Position numbers and translations under genes: made by a program. Under the pieces are notes generated by a model. It was not told the DNA's origin and did not search any database. It worked only from the letters and a program-made list of their open reading frames with translations. From Halopenitus sp041821145 (GTDB lineage Archaea; Halobacteriota; Halobacteria; Halobacteriales; Haloferacaceae): DNA of 64,000 nt. The stretch is taken from positions 186,001-250,000 of the forward strand of contig NZ_JBGUBC010000002.1 of assembly GCF_041821145.1 (NCBI RefSeq). Direction: 5' to 3'. Of the stretch, positions 61,029 to 64,000 are shown one piece after another. The stretch's first letter is position 1. Each line of letters opens with the position of its first letter.

Positions 61029-62531
61029 TCAGGACCGTTCACGGACCGTTCCGCCGGTCAGGCCGTCCCACTCGACGCGACACCCGAGCCGGGACAACGC
61101 CGCGCTCGTGTCGTCGATGCCGGCTTCCGCCAGGATGGACTCCACCTCCGCAAGGGACATTCCAGGTTCGATCCGGTCTTTCAGATCCGCGAGGATCCCG
61201 GGTCGAACGAACGTTCCGCCGACCCGTTCGTGTTCCGGGGCCGGTATCCCGCCGAGAGCCTCAGTTGCAACGTCATATCGCCTCGCGAGGGCATCCATCG
61301 TCACGACGTCCTGATCCGGACGGAGGACGTCAGGAAGGACGGATGCCGCCTCCGCGAGGAGATCGGACTCGTACTCACGGAGCACGTCGACCACGTCTTT
61401 TACCCGAACGGTCCGCGAATAGGTCACGGCTCGGTGGTCACGTGCAGCGATCTCCTCACCGACTCCGAGGGATTCGTCGACCGCCACGATCAGATCGACC
61501 GATTCCACCGTCTCGAGTTGTGAGAGCTTCTTTTCGACGTACTCCGGCGTCCAAAAGCCCATCACCTCGAAGAAGACGCGAAAGTCGGCGTGGTCGTATT
61601 CAAACGAGAAATCCGGGATCATCACGCGCGTTCCCGCCTCAAGCGGCTCGGGCTCGCGAACGAGCGTCCAATCGAGATCGAGCGACCGGAACCGTCCGGC
61701 GAAGTCGGCCTCGACGCCGCTATCAAAGGCCGGCTCCGCGAGCGGTTCAACGCCGGGAACCGTCACGTCGGTCTCGGTGAGCGTCATCGTCCGTTCGGTG
61801 CCGCGGTCGTCGATCGTGGCCGTCAACCGCCATTCGGGTGTCTCGGCGATCGATCGGAGCAGTCGGGCGAAGGCAGTACCGTACCGACGGGTACCCCGAA
61901 ACAGGGAATCGGGGCCGGTAACCACGAGTTCCCGTCCCTCCTCCGTCATTTCGATCTCGTACATCAATCCGAGCCGCTTGGTCGCGCTTACGAGCCGTTT
62001 CGGATCAGTTGAACGGACGCGAACCTCGATCGCATCGAACAGGGAGGTCTGGGCCAACGACAGGTTGTACCGATCAACGAGTGTGTCCGGGTCCCACCGC
62101 GGTTCGAAGCCGGTCATGACCTGCTCGTCCTCGCGGTCGGCATACAGCGATGCCTCGATGTCGGCCGGATCGACGCTGAGTCCGTCCGCCGCAGTCTCTA
62201 CGGCGAGTTCGCGCTCCGCGGATGTGGTGACACCGACCGATTCGGCGGCCTCGAACGCCTTCCGGCGTGCCCTCCGCGGCGGGAGCGGCGACCGAGTCTG
62301 GAAGGTCGCCTCGCGCTCCAGCAGTGCCGCCATCCCTCGAACGAGCTTGAAGTCATCGGCGTTGGCTTCGATATCCTCCAGACGAGCCTCGAGTTCTGCG
62401 TATCGTTCGCCCACGTGGCTCCGAAACGTTTCGAGTACGCGGGCCACGAGCCGTCGCTGCTCGCGATCGATGAACTGTGGAGCATACTCACCACCCGCCC
62501 TGGAGACGCGGAGATGGTCCTTTCGAAGCAC
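61029..62531 (-). CDS. Bax1-like nuclease (DUF790)
   Basis: A 500-residue DUF790 protein, the archaeal Bax1 family. It partners XPB helicase and cuts DNA bubbles in nucleotide excision repair. A PD-(D/E)xK-type centre is visible: P306-D307 in MIPDFSFEYD, E322 in FFEVMGFWTPEYVEKKL and K335. The N-terminal LRKDHLRVSRAGGEYAPQF is typical. The GTG start at 62531 gives the standard family N-terminus. The XPB helicase gene lies on the same strand 550 bp upstream, separated by an opposite-strand lipoprotein gene. Confidence 0.88.
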   Translation of the reverse strand: MLRKDHLRVSRAGGEYAPQFIDREQRRLVARVLETFRSHVGERYAELEARLEDIEANADDFKLVRGMAALLEREATFQTRSPLPPRRARRKAFEAAESVGVTTSAERELAVETAADGLSVDPADIEASLYADREDEQVMTGFEPRWDPDTLVDRYNLSLAQTSLFDAIEVRVRSTDPKRLVSATKRLGLMYEIEMTEEGRELVVTGPDSLFRGTRRYGTAFARLLRSIAETPEWRLTATIDDRGTERTMTLTETDVTVPGVEPLAEPAFDSGVEADFAGRFRSLDLDWTLVREPEPLEAGTRVMIPDFSFEYDHADFRVFFEVMGFWTPEYVEKKLSQLETVESVDLIVAVDESLGVGEEIAARDHRAVTYSRTVRVKDVVDVLREYESDLLAEAASVLPDVLRPDQDVVTMDALARRYDVATEALGGIPAPEHERVGGTFVRPGILADLKDRIEPGMSLAEVESILAEAGIDDTSAALSRLGCRVEWDGLTGGTVRERS

Positions 62532-62665
62532 AGGCGTGTCTCGTCTCGAAATCGGTAAAACCCACCGGATGCGATCGTGGGTACTCGCTGGATACGATCG
62601 TGGATGCTCCGGGTCACCCACGAACGGGGGACAATACATTTGTATCCCCGAACGGACCCTCGGGT

Positions 62666-63067
62666 ATGCGACGACGAGGCGTTCTGACCGCCGCGATCGC
62701 GGCGACGTTTGCTGGCTGTGTCGGGGAACGGCCACCCTCCGGTCCCCGCGCCCCGCCGACCGCCGAGACGTCGTCGGATTCCGGATCGACGACTACCGAT
62801 CCCCCGCCGGGGTTGCGGCTAGTGGATCGCGACTTCTCCGAGCGAGAGGATGGGATGCTCCTCATCGAGGCGATCGTGACGAACACGGCCCCCGAACAGC
62901 GTGCGGGAACGCTCGTCGTAACGGCGGCGACCCCGACCGAGGAAGTCACAAAAACCCGCGATCTGGAGGTCGAACCGGATATCGAAGTCGAGATCGCAAT
63001 CGAATTCGAGTTACCCTACGCGGAGTTCATAAACGGCGGGAGCCTCTCGATGGATATCGAAACGTGA
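62666..63067 (+). CDS. Small twin-arginine lipoprotein, function unknown
   Basis: A 133-residue protein with a short signal (RRRG at 2-5) and a lipobox ending in C18 (TFAGC). A Pro/Ser/Thr linker (residues 20-48) leads to an 80-residue beta-rich domain (LRLVDRDFSEREDGMLLIEAIVTNTAPEQ) that looks like an immunoglobulin-like fold of haloarchaeal surface proteins. It is inserted between two DNA-repair genes on the opposite strand. The start at 62666 is the only one giving a proper signal. Confidence 0.78.
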   Translation: MRRRGVLTAAIAATFAGCVGERPPSGPRAPPTAETSSDSGSTTTDPPPGLRLVDRDFSEREDGMLLIEAIVTNTAPEQRAGTLVVTAATPTEEVTKTRDLEVEPDIEVEIAIEFELPYAEFINGGSLSMDIET

Positions 63068-63080
63068 TCGTCCACAGCCG

Positions 63081-64000
63081 TCACCGACGTCTCTCCGCGA
63101 CGCGCTCTTCGGCCGTATCCGCGGTGACGAGTTCATACAGGATAGCCCGACCCCCGTCGTCCTTCGGCCGGAGGACCCGTCCGAGTCGCTGGGTGAACTC
63201 GCGTTCGCTTCCCGACCCCGAGAGGACGACGGCGACGTTGGCATCCGGTACGTCGACGCCCTCATCGAGCACGTTCGCTGCGAGTATCCGCGAGTAGGTG
63301 CCGTCACGAAACCGATCGAGGATCTCGCGACGTTCGGGCGTCCCCGTTTCGTTGGTGATCGCCGGCAGCAGAAACCGCTCCGAGAGTCGATACACGAGGT
63401 CCGTGTGTGCCGTAAAGACGATGATCCGATCGTCGCGATGTCGGTCCAACAGCCTTGCGAGCGTCCGCCGTTTGTTCTCGGCGTTCATCATCACCTGACG
63501 AGCCTCCTGTTTGGCCAACAGGGCCTCACGAGCACGCGGGTCCCGGCCCGATCGCATGACCAACTTTCGATAGTCGCTCCCGCTTGAAAGCGTGAGTCCT
63601 GAATCACGGAGATACCGAACGAACGTCCCTTGCCGGTCTTCGTACCGATCACGTTCCTCGTCGGTCAACTCCACCTCGATCCGCCGAACGTCGTAGGGTG
63701 CGAGGTGATCCCCTGCGAGGTCGTCGACCGCGATGTCGTGAACTCGCGGTCCGACCAACTCTTCGATGACGCGATGGGCACCATCCGGTCGTTCGAAGGT
63801 GGCGGTCAGTCCGAGCCGTGCCGGCGCGGCGAGAAGTCGCGCGATGTCGCGATATCGCTCTCCTCCAAGGTGGTGTACCTCGTCGAAGACGACGAACCCA
63901 AAGACGTCGCCGACGTCGTCGGCTTTGAGATACGCGGAGTCGTACGTCGACACCGTGATCGACTCGCGATGCTGTGTTCCCCCGCCAAACCGACCGATCG
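63081..64000 (-). CDS. XPB/Rad25-like superfamily 2 helicase (5' end outside window)
   Basis: The C-terminal 300 residues or so of an XPB helicase. Seen: motif II DEVHH, motif III GLTAT, the thumb-like insert (residues after HDIAVDD), motif V DEGVDVPDANV and motif VI QRLGRVLRP. XPB unwinds or melts DNA and works with Bax1, encoded downstream. The N-terminal Walker A lies beyond the right edge. It ends at 63081. Confidence 0.92.
   Translation of the reverse strand, partial: IGRFGGGTQHRESITVSTYDSAYLKADDVGDVFGFVVFDEVHHLGGERYRDIARLLAAPARLGLTATFERPDGAHRVIEELVGPRVHDIAVDDLAGDHLAPYDVRRIEVELTDEERDRYEDRQGTFVRYLRDSGLTLSSGSDYRKLVMRSGRDPRAREALLAKQEARQVMMNAENKRRTLARLLDRHRDDRIIVFTAHTDLVYRLSERFLLPAITNETGTPERREILDRFRDGTYSRILAANVLDEGVDVPDANVAVVLSGSGSEREFTQRLGRVLRPKDDGGRAILYELVTADTAEERVAERRR

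Overview
The window reads as a chromosome segment of an extremely halophilic archaeon (class Halobacteria). The predicted proteins are strongly acidic, the DNA is GC-rich with AT-rich promoters, and many genes have a TATA-like element about 25-30 bases before the start codon, the spacing expected for leaderless mRNAs. Exported proteins use twin-arginine signals and lipoboxes, and there are halobacterial hallmarks: AglB-type N-glycosylation, ADP-forming acetate-CoA ligase, F420 synthesis and an XPB-Bax1 pair. I saw no rRNA, tRNA or CRISPR array. The genus cannot be fixed from what I can see.

Region 1 (1-11.8 kb) is an N-glycosylation island. It holds aglB (cut by the left edge), two family-2 glycosyltransferases, a lipid-linked-oligosaccharide flippase, a CysD-like ATP-sulfurylase/PAPS-reductase-family protein, an alkaline-phosphatase-superfamily hydrolase and a UDP-sugar dehydrogenase (AglM type). 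A decayed IS6-type element sits 34 bp upstream of the second glycosyltransferase. Region 2 (11.9-15.2 kb) has a membrane-anchored HTH regulator, a BFN/DUF151 protein, a hotdog thioesterase, a DUF123 protein and an intact IS6-type element.

Region 3 (15.2-24.5 kb) is a divergent sugar-acid regulon. A KdgD-like dehydratase, an IclR regulator and an enolase-superfamily acid-sugar dehydratase lie on the minus strand. A uronate-dehydrogenase-like enzyme and a four-gene ABC importer lie on the plus strand. Together they fit uptake of a uronate and oxidative conversion to 2-oxoglutarate semialdehyde. Region 4 (24.6-46 kb) is metabolic and transport housekeeping: MFS, AI-2E-type and Nramp-like transporters, ADP-forming acyl-CoA synthetase with a DRTGG protein, TrpB, a 2-oxoacid dehydrogenase E1alpha/E1beta pair with a stand-alone lipoyl protein, a half-size FAD protein, a SAMP/MoaD-like protein, formamidase, D-2-hydroxyacid dehydrogenase, a cysteine-synthase-family enzyme, an UlaG-like MBL hydrolase and two conserved unknowns.

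Region 5 (46-49.4 kb) has a 51-residue zinc-ribbon protein and a divergent set (amidohydrolase, long DUF59 protein, NAD-alcohol dehydrogenase). That set resembles the accessory genes of bacterial propane-type di-iron monooxygenase clusters, but no monooxygenase is present. Region 6 (49.4-59.4 kb) is more fluid: a decayed molybdate/tungstate-type ABC transporter, ZIP transporter, cupin, cofE, MFS, a probable IS200/IS605-type remnant, an orphan 578-residue membrane protein and over 1 kb without recognisable genes. Region 7 (59.4-64 kb) has a DUF5805-like protein coupled to a tyrosine recombinase, then Bax1 (DUF790) and XPB helicase (cut by the right edge) with a lipoprotein gene between them.

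A theme that no single gene explains is short tandem duplications (12-42 bp period) at or just after gene 3' ends, several of them copying the stop codon itself.
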